This document shows, one piece after another, positions 34,239-42,528 of a stretch of DNA of 42,648 nt (position 1 is the stretch's first letter; each line of letters starts with the position of its first letter). Source of the DNA: Syntrophaceae bacterium (GTDB lineage: Bacteria; Desulfobacterota; SM23-61). The translations under genes and the position numbers were made by a program. Under the pieces are notes generated by a model. It was given only the letters and a program-made list of their open reading frames with translations. It was not told the origin of the DNA and made no database searches. The stretch is from assembly GCA_013388675.1 (NCBI GenBank), contig JACAEW010000211.1, positions 1 through 42,648 of the forward strand. Direction: 5' to 3'.

Positions 34239-35453
34239 ATGATCCATTACGCCTGGGTAATAGCCTTCACAGGAACCCTAGTCACGATCCTCGCTCATGG
34301 CTTCGGCCGAATGTCCTATTCGGTCATTCTCCCTTCCATGAAGGAGGGATTGCTCCTGAATTACACCCAACTGGGCGCCCTGGCCACGGGGAATTTTATC
34401 GGATATCTTTCCCTGGCCATTATCGGGGGGTTTCTGGCCGCCCGGTTTGGGATTCGCCGGATTGTTTTTCTATCGCTCCTGGTGATCGGCGTCAGTTTAT
34501 TCTTAACCGGGTTTGCTGATTCCTTTCTTTTTGCCTTTCTTATGAGGCTCGTCACGGGAGCGGGAAACGGGGGGAGTTTCGTTCCCATCATGGCCATTCC
34601 CGCCGCTTGGTTTGCCATGAAGAAGAGGGGACTTGCGACGGGCATTGTGTCGGGGGGGATCGGGGCCGGATTATTTTTGACCGGGATCATCCTGCCGCCC
34701 CTGATCGCCGCCTTTGGAAAGGAGGGTTGGAGGTATGCCTGGTTTTTCATGGGCCTGGTTGTATTTGTCCTGGCTTTCTTATGCTATGCCGTCTTGAGGA
34801 ATCAGCCCCATGAAAAAGGCCTATCCATGCTGGGGGGTAAGGAGGAACCGAAGGAGGGGCCGAAGAGCACATTCTTCTCCGCGTTCCGGGATGTGCTGGG
34901 GGAGCCGGAGTTATGGAAGCTCGGCTGCGTCTATTTTATGTTTGGTTTTTCTTATGTTATCTATCTGACCTTTTTCATAGCTTACCTGAATAAAGAAATG
35001 GGACTTGAGGCCATATCGGCGGGAAGGATTTTGGCCGTTCTCGGCATATTCAGTATATTTTGCGGGGTCATCTTCGGGTGGATCTCAGATGTTCTGGGCC
35101 GGCGGTTGGGCTCCATGCTTGCCTATCTAACGCTTGCTCTTGCTTATTTGATCTTTGCCTTCTGGAAGGATTCCACCGGTTTTTATCTATCCGCGGTGGT
35201 GTTCGGGATTGCTTCCTTTTCGGTCCCCACCATCATGGCGGCGGCTTCCGGGGATACGGTGGGGGGAAGGTTGGCGCCCGCCGCACTCGGGTTCGTCACT
35301 CTTTTTTTCGGGATCGGACAGGCCCTGGGGCCGGCGATCGGGGGATGGATAAAGGATACCACGGGCACCTTTACCCATGCCTTCGTTCTATGCGCCGCCG
35401 TGTCCCTTCTGGGGGCGGCAGGATCATTGGTTTTGCGGGGGGCTAGAAAATGA
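34239..35453 (+). CDS. MFS transporter
   Basis: About 404 residues with roughly twelve transmembrane segments. The first helix begins HYAWVIAFTGTLVTILAHGF, the A-like loop is GGFLAARFGIRRIV near residue 68, and the central loop near 195-215 is charged (GGKEEPKEGPKSTF). The second half has ISDVLGRRLGSMLAYL. ATG 34239 is chosen, with GGAG upstream; a TTG at 34032 would add 69 residues that look non-coding. The dehydrogenase gene overlaps its end by 4 bp, so the transporter may bring in that enzyme's substrate. The substrate cannot be read from sequence. Confidence 0.88.
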   Translation: MIHYAWVIAFTGTLVTILAHGFGRMSYSVILPSMKEGLLLNYTQLGALATGNFIGYLSLAIIGGFLAARFGIRRIVFLSLLVIGVSLFLTGFADSFLFAFLMRLVTGAGNGGSFVPIMAIPAAWFAMKKRGLATGIVSGGIGAGLFLTGIILPPLIAAFGKEGWRYAWFFMGLVVFVLAFLCYAVLRNQPHEKGLSMLGGKEEPKEGPKSTFFSAFRDVLGEPELWKLGCVYFMFGFSYVIYLTFFIAYLNKEMGLEAISAGRILAVLGIFSIFCGVIFGWISDVLGRRLGSMLAYLTLALAYLIFAFWKDSTGFYLSAVVFGIASFSVPTIMAAASGDTVGGRLAPAALGFVTLFFGIGQALGPAIGGWIKDTTGTFTHAFVLCAAVSLLGAAGSLVLRGARK

Positions 35454-36556
35454 CTCGAAAAACCCGTTCCATGGTTGTGGAAGAACCCGGGAGGATGGTT
35501 TTGCGGGAATTTGAACGACCCGCGATCGGCCCGGAGGATGGGCTGCTCAAGGTGGAGATGGCGGGGGTTTGCGGATCAGACCCGGGAATGTTCAGGGGGA
35601 AGGCCACTGCCCTGCCCATTAGGTATCCCCTGATCCTGGGCCATGAGGTCGTGGGGCATATCGAAGCAATCGGAGGGGTGGCGGCGAAGAGACATAGGGT
35701 GAAAGAAGGGGACAGGGTCATCGTGGAAACGGCCTTCGGCTGCGGCCATTGCCCTGCCTGTTTGACGGGAAAGTACGTGCAGTGCGAATCTTCCCTGATG
35801 TACGGGCACACGATTTCCTGCCAGGAGCCGCCCCATTTATGGGGAGCCTACGGGGAATATTTGTACCTGGCCCCCCGGGCGAATTTCCATAGAATCGGCG
35901 ACGATCTGCCTGCCGAAGCGGCGGTCTTGATCTGCGCGGTGCTGGGCAATGCCGTCCGCTGGCTGCGGCAGGTGGGGGGAGTTTCCATCGGGCACACGGT
36001 GGTCATCGAAGGTCCGGGCCTGCAGGGGCTGGCCGGGGTCATCGTGGCCCGGGAGTCCGGAGCCTCTCGCATCATCGTTACCGGCCTGAAGAGGGATAAA
36101 AAGAGATTTGCCTTGGCCCGGGAATTCGGGGCGACTCATTGCCTCGATGCGGAAGATCGAGACCCGGTGGAGGAAGTGAGAGAAATAACCAAAGGAACCA
36201 TGGCCGATGTGGTCATCGATGTGACCGGCCATCCGGAAGGGGCCGTAAAGGCCCTGGACCTGGTCCGGAAAGGAGGGACGATCCTGTTGCCGGGGATTTA
36301 TGGAGCCGGCAAATCGATCCCCTTGGTCCTGGATCAATTGGTTTTCAAAGAAGTCAAAATTCAAGGAGTCTTGAGCCAAAATATCCAATCGGTTCTCCCC
36401 GCCATTGCCTTGGCGGAAGCGAGGAAATATCCGATCGAAATGATGGTCACCCACCGGTTTCCATTGGAAGAGGCGGAAAGGGCGGTCCGCTTGGTCGCCG
36501 GGGAATTCGAAGCCGAAGAACCGATCAAGGTTGTCATTCTCCCCTGGAAAGAATAA
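35450..36556 (+). CDS. Zinc-dependent alcohol dehydrogenase (MDR family)
   Basis: 368 residues. The catalytic zinc site is seen in GVCGSDPGMF (Cys near 41) and LGHEVVGHIEAIGG (His-Glu near 64). The structural zinc cysteines are C-GH-C-PA-C-LTGKYVQ-C near 99-113. The nucleotide-binding fold has VVIEGPGLQGLAGVIVA near 180 and SRIIVTGLKRDKKR near 205. Such enzymes oxidise alcohols or polyols with NAD(P). The 4-bp overlap with the transporter gene (ATGA) suggests coupled expression and a joint catabolic role. The substrate is unknown; sorbitol/threonine-type dehydrogenases are the nearest style. Confidence 0.92.
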   Translation: MTRKTRSMVVEEPGRMVLREFERPAIGPEDGLLKVEMAGVCGSDPGMFRGKATALPIRYPLILGHEVVGHIEAIGGVAAKRHRVKEGDRVIVETAFGCGHCPACLTGKYVQCESSLMYGHTISCQEPPHLWGAYGEYLYLAPRANFHRIGDDLPAEAAVLICAVLGNAVRWLRQVGGVSIGHTVVIEGPGLQGLAGVIVARESGASRIIVTGLKRDKKRFALAREFGATHCLDAEDRDPVEEVREITKGTMADVVIDVTGHPEGAVKALDLVRKGGTILLPGIYGAGKSIPLVLDQLVFKEVKIQGVLSQNIQSVLPAIALAEARKYPIEMMVTHRFPLEEAERAVRLVAGEFEAEEPIKVVILPWKE

Positions 36557-36683
36557 GCCCGAATTTTCCCCTTGCGACGGGTATCGACAACCCCCGGCGG
36601 ATATGCTATAAGGATACATCGAATCGGGGCAAAGCAATGGATAGCGGATGGAAAGGATTTCGGTAACGCGAGGAGAGGAAAAA

Positions 36684-37145
36684 ATGAGATGTTTTGGGAA
36701 AGATGCACGGCTTGGGTTCCTTTCGGCAATTCTTTTCGGGACAGGGATTTTCCTCGGGGGCTGCGCAGCCACCATCAACCACACCTACGACCCGATGGCG
36801 GATTTCTCGACGGGCAAAAGCTATAGCTGGGCACCGGGGTGGTTGGCCAATCGCCAGGAACCCCTGATCGAGAAAAACGTGCGCTACTTTGCCGACAAAT
36901 CCCTCAGAGAAAAAGGCTTCACCCTTTCCACCGATAAGCCTGATTTTATGCTCTCGATGAATTACGAATTGGAATATTCGGACCCTTACAGGATGCGCTT
37001 GCTAAACCTGTTCGTTCACAAGACGCCAGGCAAAGAATTGATCTGGCAGGGGACCGCCCATGGAGCCATCAATGCCGACGCTGCCTCCCCCGACCTAGCT
37101 GAAACCGTAAAAAAGATCCTAATGAATTTCCCACCCAAGCGGTAA
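36684..37145 (+). CDS. DUF4136 lipoprotein
   Basis: 153 residues. The signal has a basic start, FLSAILFGTGIFLGGC with the lipidated Cys at about residue 25, then ATINHTYDPMADFSTGKSYS, the DUF4136 opening. Later, NVRYFADKSLREKGFTLS and DFMLSMNYELEY follow, and GKELIWQGTAHGAI is the closing motif. Function of DUF4136 is unknown; most are membrane-anchored lipoproteins. Start ATG 36684 has GAGGAGAGG upstream. It stands alone, 127 bp after the dehydrogenase gene. Confidence 0.88.
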   Translation: MRCFGKDARLGFLSAILFGTGIFLGGCAATINHTYDPMADFSTGKSYSWAPGWLANRQEPLIEKNVRYFADKSLREKGFTLSTDKPDFMLSMNYELEYSDPYRMRLLNLFVHKTPGKELIWQGTAHGAINADAASPDLAETVKKILMNFPPKR

Positions 37146-37272
37146 CCCCGTTTCTACCCATCATTATCTATGCCCAAAACAGACCTTGACTGAAGAGCAG
37201 GGGCAAGCGGATCATTCCGGATCCGTCTGGGTGGGAAGGAACGTTTCACCTTTTTTGGTTTTTTAAGTATAG

Positions 37273-37428
37273 GTCTTCTCCCAATCGATTGGGTAAGAAG
37301 GGAGAAAACAACTCCACCGCACACGCCCGGGCGGGATGCCCCCCTGGGCCCGGCCAGCTTTCTTCCGGCAGGGGTAGACCCGGGAAGCTCAAAATCTTTC
37401 TCAAGCACCCACTCGATTGGGAGAAGAC
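37273..37428. repeat. 156-bp element with 22-bp terminal inverted repeats
   Basis: The left arm, 37273-37294, starts GTCTTCTCCCAATCGAT. The right arm, 37407-37428, is its reverse complement with a single mismatch. The left arm also contains the palindrome CCCAATCGATTGGG. No gene lies inside. It sits between the converging DUF4136 and VOC genes, ending 9 bp before the VOC stop. It could be a small mobile element, a long-range stem or a shared terminator region. Confidence 0.65.
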
Positions 37429-37436
37429 TCTTAAGT

Positions 37437-37832
37437 CTAAGGGACCGGATTTTGTTCATTTGAAATTTCGATCAAATTTCCATCCGCGTCCCGGATGTAG
37501 ACCGATTCAATAAGCCCCTGAGCGCCGCTTCGTCGAACCGGGCCCTCGATGATTGTTGCGCCGCATCGGCCGAGGTGGTCTATCACTTTTCGCAGGGGGA
37601 CCGGCGTGAGGAAACATAGGTCTGCGGAACCAGGAGTCGGCCTATGGGCTTTGGGTTCCATCTCCTGGCCAGCCTTATGGAGGTTTATTTTCTGGGAACC
37701 GAAGGCTAGGGCTTTCCGCTTGTCTTCGAAGGTTATAATCTCCATGTCCAGCACCTTGGAGTAGAATTTGCAAGTAGCGGAAATGTCCTTTACGGTCAGA
37801 ACCAAATGGTCCAGGCGCTCGATCTTGATCAA
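37437..37832 (-). CDS. VOC (glyoxalase/bleomycin-resistance fold) protein
   Basis: 131 residues, one vicinal-oxygen-chelate unit. The first module is IERLDHLVLTVKDI with CKFYSKVLDMEIITF, and the second is SADLCFLTPVPLRKVIDHLG with SVYIRDADGNLIEIS. Metal-ligand candidates are H9, H52 (INLH) and the last E (IEIS). Such proteins act on small molecules such as glyoxals or antibiotics, or are dioxygenases. It runs 3 bp after a small unknown gene on the same strand, so they may form a pair. The substrate is unknown. Confidence 0.9.
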   Translation of the reverse strand: MIKIERLDHLVLTVKDISATCKFYSKVLDMEIITFEDKRKALAFGSQKINLHKAGQEMEPKAHRPTPGSADLCFLTPVPLRKVIDHLGRCGATIIEGPVRRSGAQGLIESVYIRDADGNLIEISNEQNPVP

Positions 37833-37835
37833 ATT

Positions 37836-38144
37836 TCACCTCCCCGGGATGATTCCTTCGACCTTGGGAAGGGACGGCGTGGGGCTGGAACGCTGGCGGG
37901 CGAGGGATTCAATTTCATCCAGGCATTGACGGAGCTTGGGCAGCGAATCGGACTTTAGGTCGAAGTAATTCACGCTGGCCCCGAAAGGGACAACTCCCGA
38001 CCATTTGAAAACGATCTTCAACTTGCCCCTCCGCTTCACCAGAAGAAGGCTTTTCTTGCTCTTTCCCATCAGAAAGGACTTCTCTTCCAAGGCCCCAAAA
38101 TCCTTAACCACCCGGCCGGCAAATATTCGGTCCCAAAAGCTCAT
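37836..38144 (-). CDS. Small unknown protein upstream of the VOC gene
   Basis: 102 residues from ATG 38144; a TTG at 38198 would add 18 residues. I recognise no family. The protein is basic in the middle (KSKKSLLLVKRRGKLKIVF) with beta-like stretches, and its C-terminal tail is proline-rich (SSPTPSLPKVEGII). There is no signal peptide or membrane helix. The visible ribosome site is poor: GGGGGG lies too close to the ATG. It sits 3 bp before the VOC gene on the same strand, the best support for its being real. It may be conserved only among close relatives. Confidence 0.5.
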   Translation of the reverse strand: MSFWDRIFAGRVVKDFGALEEKSFLMGKSKKSLLLVKRRGKLKIVFKWSGVVPFGASVNYFDLKSDSLPKLRQCLDEIESLARQRSSPTPSLPKVEGIIPGR

Positions 38145-38340
38145 CCCCCCTTTTGTAAGGAAAGCTTTTCCCCAAATAGGTTGTTGTTGATTCTGCAAAC
38201 GGGGCCGCCCCGCGCAACACCGGGGGCTAATGATTTATAACTTATGGAAATAAATAGAGTTTTCTCTTTTGGCCCGACTCGATCCAGAGCCTGTTGGAGC
38301 GAAAAATTAGAGCAATCAGAATTTCATCGGGTCAACATCC

Positions 38341-38370
38341 TTGACTTTTGCTGATTCCTGCCAGCATAAT
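38341..38370 (+). promoter_or_regulatory. Candidate promoter of the PycB-like gene
   Basis: TTGACT (38341-38346), 18-bp spacer, CATAAT (38365-38370): five matches of six in each box. Expected start near 38377, giving a ~100-nt leader. Confidence 0.6.
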
Positions 38371-38388
38371 ATCATAAAAGTTTTTCAG

Positions 38389-38404
38389 CCGCTCGCTCCA
38401 GCGG
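38389..38404 (+). other. Small leader hairpin upstream of the terminator
   Basis: CCGCT (38389-38393) pairs with AGCGG (38400-38404) around a six-base loop. It lies between the promoter and the terminator and could be part of an RNA switch in which alternative pairings decide termination; that is inference. Confidence 0.3.
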
Positions 38405-38433
38405 GACAGGCCGATCAGGAACAAGGAATCGCA

Positions 38434-38456
38434 AGCCAACGGTGTTGGCTTTTTTT
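38434..38456 (+). terminator. Intrinsic terminator in the PycB leader
   Basis: AGCCAAC (38434-38440), loop GGT, GTTGGCT (38444-38450) and a seven-T run (38450-38456). It lies six bases before the GGAGGAGG site of the PycB-like gene, so transcription must pass it to reach the gene. Confidence 0.85.
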
Positions 38457-38477
38457 ATCACCGGAGGAGGACTCAGC

Positions 38478-39836
38478 ATGGGGGTTAAAATTACGGACAC
38501 CACAATGAGGGACGGGCATCAGTCCCTTATGGCCACCCGACTGCGAACGGCAGACCTTTTGCCCATTGCCGAAGAGATGGACCGGGTGGGGTTCTTCTCC
38601 CTGGAGACCTGGGGCGGGGCGACTTTTGATGCCTGCATCCGTTTTCTGAATGAAGACCCCTGGGAACGTCTGCGGACCCTAAAGGCTCACCTTCCCCGGA
38701 CGCCCCTGCAAATGCTCCTGCGCGGACAAAACCTGGTCGGATACCGGCATTACGCCGACGACGTGGTGGAGGAATTCGTCCGCCTGGCCATTAAAAACGG
38801 GATCGGAATCTTTCGCATCTTCGACGCGCTGAACGATGTGCGCAACATGACTTCGGCCATCGCCGCAGCCAAGAAGGGCAAGGCCCATGTCCAGGGGACC
38901 ATCTCCTACACGGTGAGCCCGGTTCACACCGTGGAACGATTCACCCAGATGGGAGCCGAACTGGAAAAGGCCGGATGCGATTCCCTCTGCATCAAGGACA
39001 TGGCCGGGCTGATCACCCCCAAGGCGGTGACCGAGCTGACCCGCGCCCTGAAAAAAGTCATAACCATCCCCATCGATCTTCACAGCCATTGCACCAGCGG
39101 AGTGGCGCCCTTCAGCTACCAGGCGGCGGCCGAAGCGGGGGTCGATATCCTGGATACAGCCCTTGGCCCTTTCAGCGGGGGCACATCCCAGCCAACGACC
39201 GAGGCCTTGGTCGCTGCCCTTCAAGGGACCCCCTTCGATACCCGATTGGACCTAAACCTTCTAGCCCGGATCAGCGGGGGCCTGAATCCCCTTCGGGAAA
39301 AATATAAAGGCCTCTTCGACCCAATCGCCGAGCGGCCGGACATCAATGTTTTTTTGCACCAAATACCCGGGGGAATGCTCTCCAATCTTCTCTCCCAGCT
39401 CAAGGAACAGAAGAAGACGGAAAAATACCCGGCCGTCCTGGAGGAAATTCCGCGGGTTCGTAAAGACCTGGGTTATCCCCCTTTGGTCACCCCAACCTCC
39501 CAGATCGTGGGAACTCAGGCGGTGATCAACGTGATTCTGGGAAAGAGGTACGCGAGCGTGACCAAAGAGGTGAAAGAATACTGCCTGGGCTTTTACGGCC
39601 GGACGCCGGCGCCCATCGATCCGGACATCCGCAAGAAAATTATCGGCCAGGAGGAACCCATCGAATGCCGGCCTGCCGACCTCATCAAGCCCCAGCTCGA
39701 AGGGCTCAAAAAGGAGATGGAGGAAATGGGCCTTTTAAAAAAGGAAGAGGACCTGATCACTTATGCCCTCTACCCGAACGTGGCCCCCAAGTTCCTCCGG
39801 GGAGAAATCAAGGAGGAGTCTATCCCGGCGGCGTGA
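38478..39836 (+). CDS. PycB / oxaloacetate decarboxylase alpha-like carboxyltransferase without biotin domain
   Basis: 452 residues. It contains the conserved carboxyltransferase TIM barrel: DTTMRDGHQSLMATRLRT at the N terminus (metal-binding Asp and active-site residues), FRIFDALNDVRNM near 113, the carbamylated-lysine site SLCIKDMAGLITPKA with K173, and the metal ligands LHSHCTSG with H202 and H204. The C-terminal part (TPTSQIVGTQAVINVI, YGRTPAPIDPDI) is the conserved extension. The biotinyl domain with its AMKM motif is absent. Such subunits move CO2 between carboxybiotin and pyruvate/oxaloacetate or methylmalonyl-CoA; biotin carboxylase and carrier genes are not in the window. ATG 38478 has GGAGGAGG seven bases upstream. 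Confidence 0.93.
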   Translation: MGVKITDTTMRDGHQSLMATRLRTADLLPIAEEMDRVGFFSLETWGGATFDACIRFLNEDPWERLRTLKAHLPRTPLQMLLRGQNLVGYRHYADDVVEEFVRLAIKNGIGIFRIFDALNDVRNMTSAIAAAKKGKAHVQGTISYTVSPVHTVERFTQMGAELEKAGCDSLCIKDMAGLITPKAVTELTRALKKVITIPIDLHSHCTSGVAPFSYQAAAEAGVDILDTALGPFSGGTSQPTTEALVAALQGTPFDTRLDLNLLARISGGLNPLREKYKGLFDPIAERPDINVFLHQIPGGMLSNLLSQLKEQKKTEKYPAVLEEIPRVRKDLGYPPLVTPTSQIVGTQAVINVILGKRYASVTKEVKEYCLGFYGRTPAPIDPDIRKKIIGQEEPIECRPADLIKPQLEGLKKEMEEMGLLKKEEDLITYALYPNVAPKFLRGEIKEESIPAA

Positions 39837-40005
39837 AGGGAGCGCAAAAACAAAAGGGAGTCATCGCAAAAAACGCCGGGGTTGTTAAAATAATTTAAGG
39901 TTTTTGCAAAAAGCTTCTTTCCTTTCATCGTAAGCATCCCTTATTTTTCTTTCCGTTCCCCGGGTGCGATTCGATCTCCGGGGTTCATGTTTTTCAGGAG
40001 TTTTT

Positions 40006-40389
40006 ATGGAGAAAGGGGCCATTGATTTTGCCAAGGCGGGGGGACTGATCCCGGCCATCGTCCAGGACTGGAAGACCGGGGAGGTCCTGATGGTAGCCTA
40101 CATGAATGCCGAGAGCTGGGCCAAAACCCAAGAGACGGGTAAGGCCTGCTTCTGGTCCCGCTCGCGGAAAAAACTCTGGCTCAAGGGCGAGACCTCAGGC
40201 CACGTGCAGCGGGTCAAAGAAGCTTACCTGGACTGCGATAACGACGCCCTTCTTTTGAAAGTGGAACAAGTGGGCGGGGCGGCCTGCCATACCGGGTTCC
40301 GGTCCTGCTTTTACCGCCGGATCGAAGGGGACCGATTGGAGCCCGTGGGAGAGAGGGTCTTCGACCCCAAGGAGGTTTACGGTGAATAA
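40006..40389 (+). CDS. hisI: Phosphoribosyl-AMP cyclohydrolase HisI
   Basis: 127 residues. Opens the purine ring in the third step of histidine synthesis. Conserved: [40 protein letters not shown], the metal site [15 protein letters not shown] and [13 protein letters not shown] with the zinc-binding Cys. There is no HisE domain attached. Start ATG 40006 has CAGGAG upstream; a GTG at 39964 would add 14 residues without family support. It overlaps hisG by 8 bp. Confidence 0.94.
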   Translation: MEKGAIDFAKAGGLIPAIVQDWKTGEVLMVAYMNAESWAKTQETGKACFWSRSRKKLWLKGETSGHVQRVKEAYLDCDNDALLLKVEQVGGAACHTGFRSCFYRRIEGDRLEPVGERVFDPKEVYGE

Positions 40390-41254
40390 GCTCAAGTTCG
40401 GGATCCCCAAGGGAAGCCTGGAGAAAGCCACCACCGATCTTTTCGCCAAGGCGGGATGGATGATCAAAGCCAGCTCGCGGAACTATTTCCCGACGGTGGA
40501 CGATCCCCATCTTTCCTGCGCCATCATCCGGGCCCAGGAAATGGCCCGTTACGTGGAGGAAGGCGTCCTGGATGCGGCGATCACGGGAAAAGACTGGATC
40601 CTGGAAAGCGGCGCCGAGGTGGTCGAAGTCCAGGAGATGATCTATTCCAAAGAAAGCCCCCGGCCCGCCCGGTGGGTCTTAGTGGTAACCGAGGATTCTC
40701 CCATTCGGCGGATCGAGGACCTGCAGGGAAAGAAGATCGCCACCGAACTGGTCTCTTTCACCAAAAAATATTTTGCCGACCGAGGAATCACGGTCAAGGT
40801 GGAGTTTTCCTGGGGGACCACCGAGGCCAAGGTGGTCGAAGGGTTGGTGGATGCCATCGTGGATGTGACCGAAACCGGCTCGACCATTCGGGCCCACCAT
40901 TTGCGCATCGTCCACGAGCTCATGCAGTCAACCCCCCGCCTCATCGCCAACCCAGATTCCTGGAAGGACCCCTGGAAGAAGGAGAAGATCGAGCAGATTG
41001 CCACCTTGCTGAAGGCCGCCCTGGGGGCCGACCGAATGGTGGGGTTGAAGATGAACGTCCCTCAAAAAAACTTGGAAACGGTCATCGCCATCCTCCCCTG
41101 CCTTAACGCTCCCACGGTCGCCTCCCTCTACCAGAGCGACTGGTATTCGGTGGAAGTCGTCGTTAGGGAAGAAGTGGTGCGGGAGCTCATCCCCCAACTC
41201 CTGAAAAAAGGGGCCGAGGGCATTATTGAGTATTCCCTGAACAAGGTCATCTAA
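40382..41254 (+). CDS. hisG: ATP phosphoribosyltransferase HisG, long form
   Basis: 290 residues, catalysing the first step of histidine synthesis. The long form carries a C-terminal regulatory domain that binds histidine (about 215-290: [38 protein letters not shown]), so no HisZ partner is needed. The catalytic domain includes [11 protein letters not shown] at the N terminus, [16 protein letters not shown] near 60 and [18 protein letters not shown] near 160, the phosphate-binding loop. It starts with GTG 40382, within hisI, with AAGGAGG upstream. It is followed by a MITE-like repeat. Confidence 0.95.
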   Translation: MNKLKFGIPKGSLEKATTDLFAKAGWMIKASSRNYFPTVDDPHLSCAIIRAQEMARYVEEGVLDAAITGKDWILESGAEVVEVQEMIYSKESPRPARWVLVVTEDSPIRRIEDLQGKKIATELVSFTKKYFADRGITVKVEFSWGTTEAKVVEGLVDAIVDVTETGSTIRAHHLRIVHELMQSTPRLIANPDSWKDPWKKEKIEQIATLLKAALGADRMVGLKMNVPQKNLETVIAILPCLNAPTVASLYQSDWYSVEVVVREEVVRELIPQLLKKGAEGIIEYSLNKVI

Positions 41255-41263
41255 ATCTTTCTG

Positions 41264-41452
41264 ACTGTTTAGCCATTTAAAAAGGCTCCTCCAAAAATCC
41301 CTCCCGTCCTCCCTTTTTCAAAGGGCGGAGACCTTTTTTTTGAGTTATGCAGGGGAATAAAAGCGAATTTCCCCCTTTGAAAAAGGGGGATCAAGGGGGA
41401 TTTCCAGGATTCCTCATCTATGGGGAGCTCTTTTCTCATGGGGCTAAACAGT
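41264..41452. mobile_element. MITE-like element with 11-bp ends and nested inverted arms
   Basis: ACTGTTTAGCC (41264-41274) and GGCTAAACAGT (41442-41452) are exact inverted copies. Nested inside are two imperfect ~37-bp arms (about 41298-41334 and 41369-41405) built around CCCTTTTTCAAAGGG and its inverse. The 189-bp unit has no coding capacity, so it would be non-autonomous, or a large regulatory hairpin. It lies between hisG and livG. Confidence 0.6.
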
Positions 41453-41718
41453 TGCAAATTTTTTTTATTGACTTTGGAAGTCCGGGCGTATATATTATTT
41501 CCCGCCTTTTGTTCGTAGCCTACCCATTTGTCACATGAGATGAAATTGAATACCTGAGTCCCGGAAAGGGGCAAGGTGTATGCGGTATTTTCTCTGCCGG
41601 CAGATTCTCTCGCTCCCGGGGAAGGGGGGAGTGAGCGGCCCATTGCGAGATTGCTCCCCCAAACGAATTCCCTTTCCTTCCATTTCAGACAGAATGACCC
41701 AGTTCGAGGGTTCCAGCG
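41453..41718. other. Upstream region of livG
   Basis: About 270 bp with an A+T-rich part near 41453-41500 and no gene. A 458-residue minus-strand open frame runs over this space and livG but has no support. It presumably holds the livG promoter; none stands out. Confidence 0.4.
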
Positions 41719-42528
41719 ATGTACGTCTCGAATGAAGTCCAGCTGAAGGTGGAGAATATCCATATCGCCTTCGGCGGCGTGAAAGCCCTGCGGGAAGTGA
41801 GCATCGAGGTCCGGAAGGGAGAGATTTTCTCCCTGATCGGACCCAACGGGGCGGGGAAGACCGTCTGCCTGAACTGCATCAACGGCCTCTATCACCCTCA
41901 GGAAGGAAAGATCTTTTTTGAAGGCGAAAATATCACCCACCTGAGACCTTACCAGCGGGCCAAGCTGGGAATCGCCCGGTCCTTCCAGAAGATCGAACTC
42001 TTCAAAGGCATGACCGTCCTGGACAACATCCGGCTGGGCCGGCATATCCACCTGAAGACCAACCTCATCGAAGGGGCGGTTTACCTGGGCCGGGCCGCCC
42101 GGCAGGAGATCGAACACCGGGAATTCATCGAAAAAGAGATCATCGACCTCCTGGAAATCGAGCACATCCGGGACAAGGTGGTGGGCATGTTGCCCTACGG
42201 CCTCCAAAAACGGGTGGAATTGGCCCGGGCCCTGGCCCTGAACCCCAGACTCCTGATCCTGGACGAGCCCATGGCGGGGCTGAACCTGGAAGAGGTGGAA
42301 GACATGGCCCGGTTTATCCTGGACGTGAACGAAGAGGACCGCTGGAAGGTCACTTGCCTCCTCGTGGAACACGACATGGGAGTGGTCATGGACATCTCCC
42401 ACCGGGTGGCGGTCCTGAACTTCGGGGAGAAGATCGCCGAGGGCACTCCCCAGGAAATCCAAAAAAACCCGCTGGTCATTCAGGCCTATCTGGGAGAGGT
42501 AGAAAGTCTCTATGCCACGCGCAGATGA
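41719..42528 (+). CDS. livG: Branched-chain amino acid-type ABC transporter ATPase LivG
   Basis: 269 residues. Walker A GPNGAGKT is at 41-48, the Q loop IARSFQKIELFKGMTVLDNI near 85, an unusual signature LPYGLQKRVELARAL near 155 in place of LSGGQ, Walker B LLILDEPMAGL near 180, and the switch LVEHDMGVVMDIS near 215. The C-terminal part (GTPQEIQKNPLVIQAYLGE) is the LivG tail. It overlaps the next gene, an acyl-CoA ligase, by 17 bp; such LivG-ligase pairs occur in Desulfobacterota transport clusters, where the imported compound may be an acid later activated by the ligase. The remaining permease genes should lie to the right of the window. Confidence 0.93.
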   Translation: MYVSNEVQLKVENIHIAFGGVKALREVSIEVRKGEIFSLIGPNGAGKTVCLNCINGLYHPQEGKIFFEGENITHLRPYQRAKLGIARSFQKIELFKGMTVLDNIRLGRHIHLKTNLIEGAVYLGRAARQEIEHREFIEKEIIDLLEIEHIRDKVVGMLPYGLQKRVELARALALNPRLLILDEPMAGLNLEEVEDMARFILDVNEEDRWKVTCLLVEHDMGVVMDISHRVAVLNFGEKIAEGTPQEIQKNPLVIQAYLGEVESLYATRR

